This document shows positions 17,066 through 24,962 of a DNA stretch of 64,000 bases, in pieces. Below the pieces are notes generated by a model. The model was not told the DNA's origin and made no database searches. It was given only the letters and a program-made list of their open reading frames with translations. Every line of letters begins with the position of its first letter. The first letter of the stretch is position 1. Location: NCBI GenBank assembly GCA_002320595.1, contig DCKB01000076.1, positions 51,570 to 115,569 of the forward strand. Reading direction: 5' to 3'. This stretch comes from Christensenella sp. UBA1685 (GTDB lineage: Bacteria; Bacillota; Clostridia; Christensenellales; CAG-138). The translations under genes were made by a program, and so were the position numbers.

Positions 17066-19177
17066 TCAATCCACAGCGCGCGCCCAGTGGCCGCGCGTTG
17101 CGCCATCGGCGGGAAGCACCCGCTCGCCCGCTCGCGCACAGCAGGCGTTTTTTACGCGCAGCGCCACCTCGTTCGGCGTTTCATCATAAAAAGCGAGAAG
17201 CGCCGCATCCACGGGCGGCAAGGCTGCATAAAGGTCTGTAATGTCCGTAACGCAGCAGTTGAGCATCCGCACGAGACAGCCATCTGCCTGACGCACGTTG
17301 GACAGAGGAAACACGCGCCCGGCCTCATCGACAAGCGTTCCGGCAACGCCCGCACAATTCTTGCAGCCTTGCTGCTCCAGGATGGGGCAGTGGCGCAGCT
17401 GCATTGTTTGCGTCCTGCCATAAATCATGACGGCGCCGCCTGTTTTTTCAAGTATATCACGCATTTGCGGCTTTGTCAGTTCCTGTGAAAGCATGATGCG
17501 GTTGAATCCGAGCGTAGCAAGCTGCTCCGCGCAAACCGCGTTAAGCGCGTTCAAGCCGCTGCCCGCAATGCGCAGCGGCAGATGCGCAATCAAGCTGCAT
17601 TGCCCAAGGTTGTTTGCCTCCGCCCCGTCAAAAAGCCCGCTTTGGAGCAATTCAGAGACACGTGTATGTTCTGACGCGCCAATCATCGACGCAGGGAGCG
17701 AAAGCAGCAGCCTTGCACCCTTTCGATATTTCTGGAGCATCCTTGGCACTTCCTCATCCGCATAGCTTATCGGGTCAAGCAGCACCTCATCCGCCCCTGC
17801 GGAAAAAGCTGCTTCCGCCTGTTCCGCCGTGCGCACGCGCGCAAGGATTTGCCCGTCGCCGTCACCGTGGTGTAAAACCGGGCGTATGCACATGGGTTCC
17901 GGCGCTTTGCGGCGCGCTGTCAGGCGTTGCAAAAGCGCACCGCATGCATCGCGGCGCAGGGCGTTGAGCTTTCCCATCGGCCAAAACGCATCCTCCGGCA
18001 TTCTGAGCGTAAAGTGTTCTACGCAGAACGGCGTTGCGCCAAGCTTTTGCAGCTGCGCTGCATATCGTGAAACATCCTGCGGCTTTTCTGCACGTTCCAC
18101 AATTTCGCCTGCGGCTTCCACGGAAATCGCTCCGCAGGAGAGCGTTAGCTTTGCGGATTCCCCCGGCTGCAAAACGGCGCGCATCCGAACCGGGCGCTTC
18201 CGCACATCCGCAGCATAGGTCGCCTGCAATCTTTTGAGAAGATCTTCGCCCGGTTCAGCCTTTGCAACGCAGCCTGTTATGCCGCCGTCTCCGTAGTAGT
18301 ATCCCGTGCGTTCGCCTCCGCGGTTGAACACGGAAAATAAATCGCGTTTGAGGGATGCAAGCGTTTGCGCATCCGCTCCATCCAATGCAGCCCGATATGC
18401 GCGCGTTGCCGCGGCAACATACTCCGGGCGCTTCATCCTGCCTTCAAGCTTTATGCAGCAAACCCCGGCATCCGCAAGTTCCTGCACGTGGGAAAGCATG
18501 CACAGGTCCGAAAGGCTCAGCGCATAGTCCGCCTCCCCCGGTCTTTTCCCGAAAGCCATGTGTTTGCGGCAGGGCTGCGCACATGTGCCGCGGTTTCCGC
18601 TTCGTTCCCCTGCCATGGAGGAAAAAAGGCACGCCCCGGAAACGCTCATGCACATGGCGCCGTGTGCAAAAACTTCCACTTCGGTCCCTGCATCTTTGCA
18701 AACCCTCTTTACTGCAGCAAGAGGCATCTCGCGTGCAAGCACGACTCTGGACAACCCCATGTCATGCGCGATTCTGGCGCCGTCCAAATCGCAGATTCCC
18801 ATTTGCGTGCTCGCATGCAGCACGAGTCCCGGCAAATTTTCGCGCAGCAAACGGACAAGCCCAAGATCCTGTACGATGGCGGCATCCACACCCGCTTCAT
18901 ATAGGAAACGCCCGTAGGAGAGCGCCGCCGGAAGCTCCTTGTCAAACAGGAGCGTGTTGAACGTAACATTTACCGAAACGCCGCGGGCGTGGCAATATTC
19001 TATCGCCCAAAGGAGCTCTTCATCGCTGAAATTGCCTGCAAAGCGGCGCGCATTGAATGCGCTGCCCCCAAGGTATACCGCATCTGCGCCGTTCTGCACG
19101 GCGGCAATCAGGCTTTCCCGGCTTCCGGCCGGGGAAAGCAAAGCCATCTTCACGCTCTGTTGTAAGCAATTCTCCAT
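17066..19177 (-). CDS. Peptidase U32 family protein (RlhA/YrrO-like)
   Basis: About 703 residues. The N-terminal barrel carries the U32 signature EVFAHGAMCMSVSGACLFSS near residues 163-182, with family Cys residues, followed by a long C-terminal extension like the DUF3656 form. Several U32 proteins are now known as tRNA/rRNA hydroxylation factors rather than proteases, so peptidase activity should not be assumed. ATG at 19177 is chosen for the GAGGT site 6 bases upstream. It lies between zapA and mutS2 on one transcript. Confidence 0.92.
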   Translation of the reverse strand: MENCLQQSVKMALLSPAGSRESLIAAVQNGADAVYLGGSAFNARRFAGNFSDEELLWAIEYCHARGVSVNVTFNTLLFDKELPAALSYGRFLYEAGVDAAIVQDLGLVRLLRENLPGLVLHASTQMGICDLDGARIAHDMGLSRVVLAREMPLAAVKRVCKDAGTEVEVFAHGAMCMSVSGACLFSSMAGERSGNRGTCAQPCRKHMAFGKRPGEADYALSLSDLCMLSHVQELADAGVCCIKLEGRMKRPEYVAAATRAYRAALDGADAQTLASLKRDLFSVFNRGGERTGYYYGDGGITGCVAKAEPGEDLLKRLQATYAADVRKRPVRMRAVLQPGESAKLTLSCGAISVEAAGEIVERAEKPQDVSRYAAQLQKLGATPFCVEHFTLRMPEDAFWPMGKLNALRRDACGALLQRLTARRKAPEPMCIRPVLHHGDGDGQILARVRTAEQAEAAFSAGADEVLLDPISYADEEVPRMLQKYRKGARLLLSLPASMIGASEHTRVSELLQSGLFDGAEANNLGQCSLIAHLPLRIAGSGLNALNAVCAEQLATLGFNRIMLSQELTKPQMRDILEKTGGAVMIYGRTQTMQLRHCPILEQQGCKNCAGVAGTLVDEAGRVFPLSNVRQADGCLVRMLNCCVTDITDLYAALPPVDAALLAFYDETPNEVALRVKNACCARAGERVLPADGATRGHWARAVD

Positions 19178-19236
19178 TTTTACCTCAAAAAAGCGGCCTG
19201 GTTTATATCCCAAGCCGCTTGAATTCCTTCTTTTGG

Positions 19237-19560
19237 TTATTTTGTGCCGACAGGCTGCCTGCTTTCAAAGGGGCGCTTAACAGGAGATACAGGCGCGGCA
19301 ACGCGCGGCATGTCCCGAAGCTGAGCGATCCTTTGGTCAAGCGCATCATAATCCGCACGCAGCTTATGCAGCTCATCAGCCATGTTGAGGGATGCAAGCA
19401 AAACACAGTTTCCTGTGCTCAGGTTGGGGTAAGTCCTTTGAATTTCGTTAATTTTTCCGTTCACATAATCAGAAAGCTGCTTGATGTATTCTTCGCTTTC
19501 TGTGCCCGTCAGCTTAAATTCCTGGCCGGCCAGCACAACGCTTGTACGCGTTTTTTCCAT
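19237..19560 (-). CDS. zapA: Cell division protein ZapA
   Basis: A 107-residue FtsZ-ring bundling protein: an N-terminal beta region (SVVLAGQEFKLTG), the conserved YIKQLSDYVNGKI helix and a C-terminal coiled coil (ADELHKLRADYDALDQRI). ATG at 19560 has an AGGTGG site and sits directly behind a near-consensus promoter. It heads the zapA-U32-mutS2 operon, an arrangement common in Clostridia. Confidence 0.93.
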   Translation of the reverse strand: MEKTRTSVVLAGQEFKLTGTESEEYIKQLSDYVNGKINEIQRTYPNLSTGNCVLLASLNMADELHKLRADYDALDQRIAQLRDMPRVAAPVSPVKRPFESRQPVGTK

Positions 19561-19582
19561 ATATATGCACCACCTTACTGAG

Positions 19583-19611
19583 ATTATACAACGGATTGTG
19601 GCTTCTTTCAA
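19583..19611 (-). promoter_or_regulatory. Promoter of zapA-U32-mutS2
   Basis: On the minus strand TTGAAA (19606-19611) and a perfect TATAAT (19583-19588) are 17 bp apart, 23 bases before the zapA ATG. Confidence 0.78.
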
Positions 19612-19643
19612 TAGCATTTGAGGATATTCTTAGAAAAACGCGT

Positions 19644-20390
19644 TCATGGTTCCGCGCTGAGCGCGGCCGCGCACATGCTTTCCCCGCCTTTCGTCCCTGT
19701 GGAAGGAATCGTTCCGGCAGTAAACCGGAATTTGCCATGCTCCGCAGTACGCGCCTCGCCATCTTCAAATGTTGAACGCACTGCGTCGGCCATCTGTGTA
19801 GCCTCGGAATAAGGGAGTGCTTCTTCCCCGTCAAGCGCAAGCGCATATGCCAAAAAGGCCTGATAAACCCATGCAAGGCTTTCCTCATACTGCGCCTGCC
19901 GCGCATCATGTTCCTGCTGCAAAAACCAATTTGCATCCGCAGCAAGCGAAGCAGGCGGCATTGGCCGCCGCATTGTGAGCATAAACTCCGTAACCTCGCC
20001 GTTTTGCAGGGAAAGCAGCAATGTTGCAGTTTCGCCGGAACAATACGCAAGCGTATATTCCGCCATCCTCTCGTGTCCGGAAGATAAAGCTGCCGGTGTC
20101 TGCATGCCAAAGGATTCAGCGCGCTGCAAAAAAACTTCCGCAGAAAGCGCCGGATGCTCCTCCATCCCCACAGCCGCTGTAGCCTTTGGCGCTTCTGTTG
20201 TCTCCGGCAAAGCCATCGAAACCGGCGCCGGTTCATACACGGTTTGCACAACGCCGAGCGCGGCAAGCAGAGCTCCCCCCGCATCCGACAGCAGGAACAG
20301 CAGCAGGCATGTGCCAACAAGTGCAGCGCTGAACGCTGCGCCCGCCAGCCATTTCCGGTGTTTTCCTTTTTTTGCGTCAGAACCTTTCAT
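19644..20390 (-). CDS. Unknown single-pass membrane protein
   Basis: A 248-residue protein with a basic N-terminus, one membrane helix (about residues 15-45), a Pro/Thr/Glu linker and an Ala/Glu-rich extracytoplasmic domain of about 150 residues. I do not recognise the domain. It overlaps the 3' end of rluD by 14 bases, so it belongs to the lspA-rluD transcript. The topology (N-in, C-out) suggests an envelope or sporulation role, but this is only inference. Confidence 0.7.
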   Translation of the reverse strand: MKGSDAKKGKHRKWLAGAAFSAALVGTCLLLFLLSDAGGALLAALGVVQTVYEPAPVSMALPETTEAPKATAAVGMEEHPALSAEVFLQRAESFGMQTPAALSSGHERMAEYTLAYCSGETATLLLSLQNGEVTEFMLTMRRPMPPASLAADANWFLQQEHDARQAQYEESLAWVYQAFLAYALALDGEEALPYSEATQMADAVRSTFEDGEARTAEHGKFRFTAGTIPSTGTKGGESMCAAALSAEP

Positions 20391-21423
20391 GCAAAAGACG
20401 CTCGATCCCCTCCTTCAAAGCCACCTCAAGCGGCTGTGCCGCATCGCGGCCCGCCCTGCGCAGCGCTGCGGTGAAATACTCCGGCACCGGCGCTTCAAAC
20501 GCCATTTGCTCTCCAGTGCGCGGATGGGTCAACAGCAAACGTACGGCATGCAGAGCTTGTCCTTCCAGTCCAAGCCGGTTTTTCTCCGCACCGTAAACCG
20601 CATCGCCTGAAACGGGGTGCTTGCAATACGCCATATGCACACGGATCTGATGCGTGCGCCCGGTTTCAAGCCGCACGGCAATCAGCGTATATGTGCCATA
20701 GCGTTCCAGCACATGCCAGTGTGTAATTGCTTCCCGCCCGTTCGGCACAACGGCCATGCGCTTTCGGTCAACCGGATGCCTGCCGATCGGTGCGTTTACG
20801 GTTCCAAAGTCTTCCCGGATGTTGCCATCTACAATCGCAAGATAGACACGTCCCGCCGCATGCGACTTCATTTGTTCCGCCAAGGCGCGATGCGCGAAAT
20901 CATTTTTTGCGATCACGATCAGGCCGGAGGTCATCTTGTCGATCCTGTGCACAATTCCGGGGCGCAGCTCGCCTCCAATGCCGGAAAGATCCCGGATGTG
21001 GAACAAAATGGCATTCACGAGCGTACCGCGCTCATTGCCCGGTGCTGGGTGTACAACCATGCCCTTGGGTTTATCGATTACCGCAATGTCCGCGTCCTGG
21101 TACACAATGGACAGCGGGATATCCTCCGGTATGAGCGCTGTTTGAGCCGGCGACTCAATGCGGATTTCCACGCTGTCTCCCAACCGCAGGCGCGCGTTTG
21201 CGCGGCGCTCTTCTCCGTTCACGCACACGCTGCCTGTGCCGATCAGGCGCTGCACGAATGCGCGTGTTTCGCCGCTTGCCCGCGCAGCGAACACATCAAG
21301 CCGCTCTCCCGCTTTGTCGGCGGTTGCCTGAATGAAACGCGCATCGCTTTCTATATCATCATATGTTTCAAAACCGCACGGCGCCTTATCGGAATCGCAC
21401 GGCACCAGCCTGTCACCCATCAC
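20377..21423 (-). CDS. RluD-type 23S rRNA pseudouridine synthase
   Basis: A 348-residue RluA/RluD-family pseudouridine synthase with an N-terminal S4 RNA-binding domain (about residues 35-95) and the catalytic motif HRIDKMTSG with its Asp near residue 160. An unusual N-terminal 30-residue extension precedes S4. The start ATG overlaps the lspA stop (ATGA), as in many Firmicutes where lspA and rluD are coupled. Confidence 0.93.
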   Translation of the reverse strand: MMGDRLVPCDSDKAPCGFETYDDIESDARFIQATADKAGERLDVFAARASGETRAFVQRLIGTGSVCVNGEERRANARLRLGDSVEIRIESPAQTALIPEDIPLSIVYQDADIAVIDKPKGMVVHPAPGNERGTLVNAILFHIRDLSGIGGELRPGIVHRIDKMTSGLIVIAKNDFAHRALAEQMKSHAAGRVYLAIVDGNIREDFGTVNAPIGRHPVDRKRMAVVPNGREAITHWHVLERYGTYTLIAVRLETGRTHQIRVHMAYCKHPVSGDAVYGAEKNRLGLEGQALHAVRLLLTHPRTGEQMAFEAPVPEYFTAALRRAGRDAAQPLEVALKEGIERLLHERF

Positions 21424-21983
21424 CGTTCGTTTCCGCCTTGCTCCGTGTCCGCAGTGCTTTGTTCTGAAGGCGTTTCGCCCTTCTTTGCAGTATCCGGCGC
21501 TTTCTTTTTATCAAGCTCTACCAGAAATGCTTTGCCCTTTTTGCTGAAAAGCAAATCTGCCACAAGCAACACCCCACCGACGCTGATCGCCGCATCCGCC
21601 ACATTGAATACCGCAAAATCAATCAATGAAAAATAGAACATATCCCGCACATAGCCCAAAAACAGGCGATCAACGAAATTTCCGAGCGCACCGGCTATGA
21701 TCAGGGAAAGGCACACCCGCAGCATCTTGTGCATCTGAGCATGCTTTTTTATCATGAGGTAGATCAATGCGCCGCACGCAACAAGCGTGAGCAGGATAAA
21801 CAGCCAGCGGGCGTTTTGGAGCATGCCGAACGCGGCACCCCGGTTTTCAACATAGGAAAGCTCAAACACGCCCTCGAATAAAGGATAGGTTGCGTTTGGC
21901 AAGCCAGGAAGCCAATCCGCAGCAATAATTTTTGACGCCTGATCCAGCACGAGCGTCACGATGATGATAAGAAGTTCCAGCAT
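21420..21983 (-). CDS. lspA: Lipoprotein signal peptidase LspA
   Basis: A 187-residue aspartyl peptidase with four membrane helices that removes signal peptides from prolipoproteins. The family motifs are NRGAAFGM, GNFVDRL and FAVFNVADAAI, with the catalytic Asp residues in the last two. A C-terminal Lys/Glu/Pro-rich tail of about 35 residues is longer than usual. It is first in lspA-rluD-unknown. Confidence 0.96.
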   Translation of the reverse strand: MLELLIIIVTLVLDQASKIIAADWLPGLPNATYPLFEGVFELSYVENRGAAFGMLQNARWLFILLTLVACGALIYLMIKKHAQMHKMLRVCLSLIIAGALGNFVDRLFLGYVRDMFYFSLIDFAVFNVADAAISVGGVLLVADLLFSKKGKAFLVELDKKKAPDTAKKGETPSEQSTADTEQGGNER

Positions 21984-22066
21984 GGTGCCTCCGAACGAAT
22001 GGTTTCAGTATTTATCAGTATTTAATCTTAGCACGGCTTACCGTTGCGGGCAATCCCTTCGCGGTT

Positions 22067-23698
22067 CTACTCTGAAAGCAAATACCATTTATCTGCCGAG
22101 CGAAGGATATCCGGCTCCCGGGCGCTCGAAAGCCCTTGAATATCCGCAGAATACAGAAGGCTGTTCAACCGGAAATACAGCGTGATGAACGGCAGTTCCT
22201 GCGCAAAGCGCATCTGGAATTCCGAGGCGGCCTCCCGCATCCCTGTTTCATCCGCAGCCGTAAGGATATTTTGTGCAAGCTGCTCCAACGCCGCATTGGA
22301 ATAGCCGCCATAATTGTTTCGCCCATTCTGTGCAATATACTGCGTCAAATCGCAATCCCGCCCAAGGTTAAAGCCAATCAGCGCAAGGTCGAATTCCCGT
22401 AAGGAAAGTTTGCTTAAATATTCACTTGCATCGTCACCAAGAGCATATCCCGCAGTATTCAGCTCAATGTGAATTCCAACAGCTTCCAGTTGCTGAGCAA
22501 TCATGTCCGCGGCGCTCTTGCGCGCCGCATCCGTTGAATCGTTTACCAACAGGCGCAGCGTCATCTCGTTGTAGTGCTGGCCATCCTTTTCCAGATAGCC
22601 ATCCCCGTCCACATCGCTCCAACCAGATTCAGCCAAAAGGGAAAGCGCAACGGTGGTATTGTAATCGTAAAGTTTGGATTTGCTCTCATACAGCCAGGCA
22701 TCCGGTGCAACGGGAACATCACATGCCTGCGCGCGGTTCATGTACACATTGGTGATGATATGCCCTCTGTTAATGGCACATGCAATGGCCATGCGCACTT
22801 TCACATCGCGCAAATTCGCATTATCATAATTTATGAGCATGACTTCAGCTGTCTGTGTCATCACATCAAGCACATTTGTTACGCCATCTTCACGGTAGCG
22901 CCCCACGGAAAGGGCTGATGTCGGTACAAGGTCGAGTTGGCCCGCCTCATAGGAGGCAAGCGCAATTTCGTTGCTGTCTTTTGCATAGAAGGTAAAAGCT
23001 TCAATATAGGGCGTTTGCTTCCACCAATTCGTGTTGACTATAAGGCGCATCGCGTCATCCGTCACCGAAAGCGCCTTGTAAGGGCCGGTACCGACCGGCG
23101 TTCCATCCGCCTCCGGCGCACCGCCGCGCATTACGGGAAAAGTGAGGGCATACAGGGACGCTAGCCCCCCTTGCCGCATCGTCACTACAAGCGAGCCATC
23201 CTCCATAGCCACCATGCTTTCCACACGGGTGGTAACATAAGAATAATGCGTATTCGCGCCAAGCGACACGATCCTCTGATAGGTGCTGACAACGTCTGCT
23301 GACGTTATGGAAGCGCCCGTATCGTGCCACCTTGCCGCTGCGCGCAGCCGAAATGTCCACACGCGCCCCGTCTCATCACACGACCAGTTTTCGGCGAGGC
23401 CAGGAATGATTTTCCCAGAGTCATCGATTCCCAACACGCTTTCATAGATCAGTGAAAACAGCGCAAGCAGCTCCTCCGACGTTACGGCAAGCGGATCGCT
23501 TACATCCGCATTCACAGGCATCGGCATGCGCACCTCTCCGCCCGAAACCGGTCGAGGTGCGGGCGTGGCCGTCGGCAGCACAAGAGAAGCTGTGCTTTGC
23601 GCAGGCTCGTCCACAGGCACGCCGCACGCACAGGCAATCGCCGTGAAAAGCACCGCAAGGCCAAAAGCTATTGTTTTATTGAGCAAGTTCTTCTTCAT
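22067..23698 (-). CDS. Family 5 extracellular solute-binding lipoprotein
   Basis: A 543-residue periplasmic-type binding protein of the DppA/OppA class. An N-terminal signal with lipobox-like TAIACAC gives a lipid-anchored Cys. The mature protein has the family features GLAENWSCDETGRVWTFRLR and VRMAIACAINRGHI. ATG at 23698 overlaps the end of the transglycosylase gene by 23 bases. No permease or ATPase genes adjoin it, so it must share a transporter encoded elsewhere or have a non-transport role. Confidence 0.9.
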   Translation of the reverse strand: MKKNLLNKTIAFGLAVLFTAIACACGVPVDEPAQSTASLVLPTATPAPRPVSGGEVRMPMPVNADVSDPLAVTSEELLALFSLIYESVLGIDDSGKIIPGLAENWSCDETGRVWTFRLRAAARWHDTGASITSADVVSTYQRIVSLGANTHYSYVTTRVESMVAMEDGSLVVTMRQGGLASLYALTFPVMRGGAPEADGTPVGTGPYKALSVTDDAMRLIVNTNWWKQTPYIEAFTFYAKDSNEIALASYEAGQLDLVPTSALSVGRYREDGVTNVLDVMTQTAEVMLINYDNANLRDVKVRMAIACAINRGHIITNVYMNRAQACDVPVAPDAWLYESKSKLYDYNTTVALSLLAESGWSDVDGDGYLEKDGQHYNEMTLRLLVNDSTDAARKSAADMIAQQLEAVGIHIELNTAGYALGDDASEYLSKLSLREFDLALIGFNLGRDCDLTQYIAQNGRNNYGGYSNAALEQLAQNILTAADETGMREAASEFQMRFAQELPFITLYFRLNSLLYSADIQGLSSAREPDILRSADKWYLLSE

Positions 23699-24341
23699 AA
23701 AGCTCTCTGTATTTCTCAGAAGCCGCATTCACACGCTTTACATAAGCTTCCGTTTCTGAAAACGGGATTGCAGTCAAGCGTCCGTTTTCCGAGTATGCCG
23801 GATCCTCCAGCCATTTTTTTACGTTCCCCGGCCCGGCATTGTAAGCCGCAAGTGCAAGATCCTTTTCCCCATCATACTTTTCGAGCAGATAGGAAAGATA
23901 CCAACACCCAAACCGAATATTTACATCCGCCTCGTACAAAGCATCCTCCGTAAACGAGGCAAGCGCGAGCTTTTCAGAAATCCATTCCCCCGTTGCGGGC
24001 ATAATCTGCATCAGACCGCGCGCCCCCTTGGGGGAGCAGGCTTCGGCCTGTCCGCGGCTTTCACAATGGATTACGGCTGCAACAAGGTATGGATCAAGCC
24101 CAAACGCTTCGCTCTCACGCAGGATTGCTTCCGCATATGCAAGCCGGTAAGTGTTCTTTTCCATCCGGATGTTCAGGAAATATGCCCCCACAGAAAGCAG
24201 TGCCACAGAAAGCAACGCAATGCCGGCGATACGGAAGACCCGGACGCGCGCACTCCGCTTTCTCTTTTTCTTTGCCGCCGCGCCCCGTGCAGCTCCGGTG
24301 CCTCGCTTCTTGTCGGAAGCCTTGCCCGGAGCCCCCGTCAT
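23676..24341 (-). CDS. Membrane-anchored lytic transglycosylase (SLT domain)
   Basis: A 221-residue cell-wall enzyme with a basic N-terminus, a membrane helix (about residues 38-58) and an SLT domain. The catalytic Glu lies in IHCESRG (near residue 95), followed by SPKGARGLMQIMPATGEW and AAYNAGPGNV. The start ATG at 24341 overlaps the coaE stop in an ATGA arrangement. It cleaves peptidoglycan glycan strands. Confidence 0.93.
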   Translation of the reverse strand: MTGAPGKASDKKRGTGAARGAAAKKKRKRSARVRVFRIAGIALLSVALLSVGAYFLNIRMEKNTYRLAYAEAILRESEAFGLDPYLVAAVIHCESRGQAEACSPKGARGLMQIMPATGEWISEKLALASFTEDALYEADVNIRFGCWYLSYLLEKYDGEKDLALAAYNAGPGNVKKWLEDPAYSENGRLTAIPFSETEAYVKRVNAASEKYRELYEEELAQ

Positions 24342-24949
24342 ACCGCAGCCTCCGCCGCTCTGCAGGCCGCCGCATAGCAATCGTCCACCTGCCGAAAGAG
24401 AGCCGCCGCGTCCCCGTCGTTTTTCAGCACTGTGGTGGCATAATTCAGCTTTTCATCCTGCGGCATCTGTGCGTTCATCCGGGCGAGCGCGTGCTCCCGC
24501 GAGCAACCATCCCGCGCCATAATGCGTTTCATGCGCGTTTCGTCCTCCGCCGTAACCAACCAAATCGAATTCATCCGTTTCCATGCGCCGCATTCGATGA
24601 GCAGCGCCATATCCCAGATGATAATGTCCTTCGGATGGCCCGAAAGCCATTGTGCAGAGCGCTCCGCCATGCGCTCCACCACAAGGGGGTGTGTGATTGA
24701 GTTGAGCGTCCTGAGCATCTCTGCATTGCCAAACACGCGTGCGGCGAGCGCGCGCCGGTCAAGCGTCCCGCTTTCGGTAAGGATGTCTGAGCCAAACGCT
24801 TGTTTAAGCATGGCAAGCCCACGCGTTCCGGGCTCTACGACCTCCCGCGCAACGACATCCGCATCCAGCACATGTGCGCCAAGGCGGGCGAGCCGGCCCG
24901 ATACGGTAGATTTTCCTGCGGCAATGGAGCCGGTTAAGCCAATGAGCAT
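24338..24949 (-). CDS. coaE: Dephospho-CoA kinase
   Basis: A 203-residue kinase that performs the last step of coenzyme A synthesis. P-loop GSIAAGKS is at residues 7-14, followed by the DADVVAREVV substrate region. ATG at 24949 follows GAAGGG; the frame also opens at a TTG at 24976 within the polA end. It is second in polA-coaE-transglycosylase. Confidence 0.95.
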   Translation of the reverse strand: MLIGLTGSIAAGKSTVSGRLARLGAHVLDADVVAREVVEPGTRGLAMLKQAFGSDILTESGTLDRRALAARVFGNAEMLRTLNSITHPLVVERMAERSAQWLSGHPKDIIIWDMALLIECGAWKRMNSIWLVTAEDETRMKRIMARDGCSREHALARMNAQMPQDEKLNYATTVLKNDGDAAALFRQVDDCYAAACRAAEAAV

Positions 24950-24962
24950 CTCCAGTTTCCCT

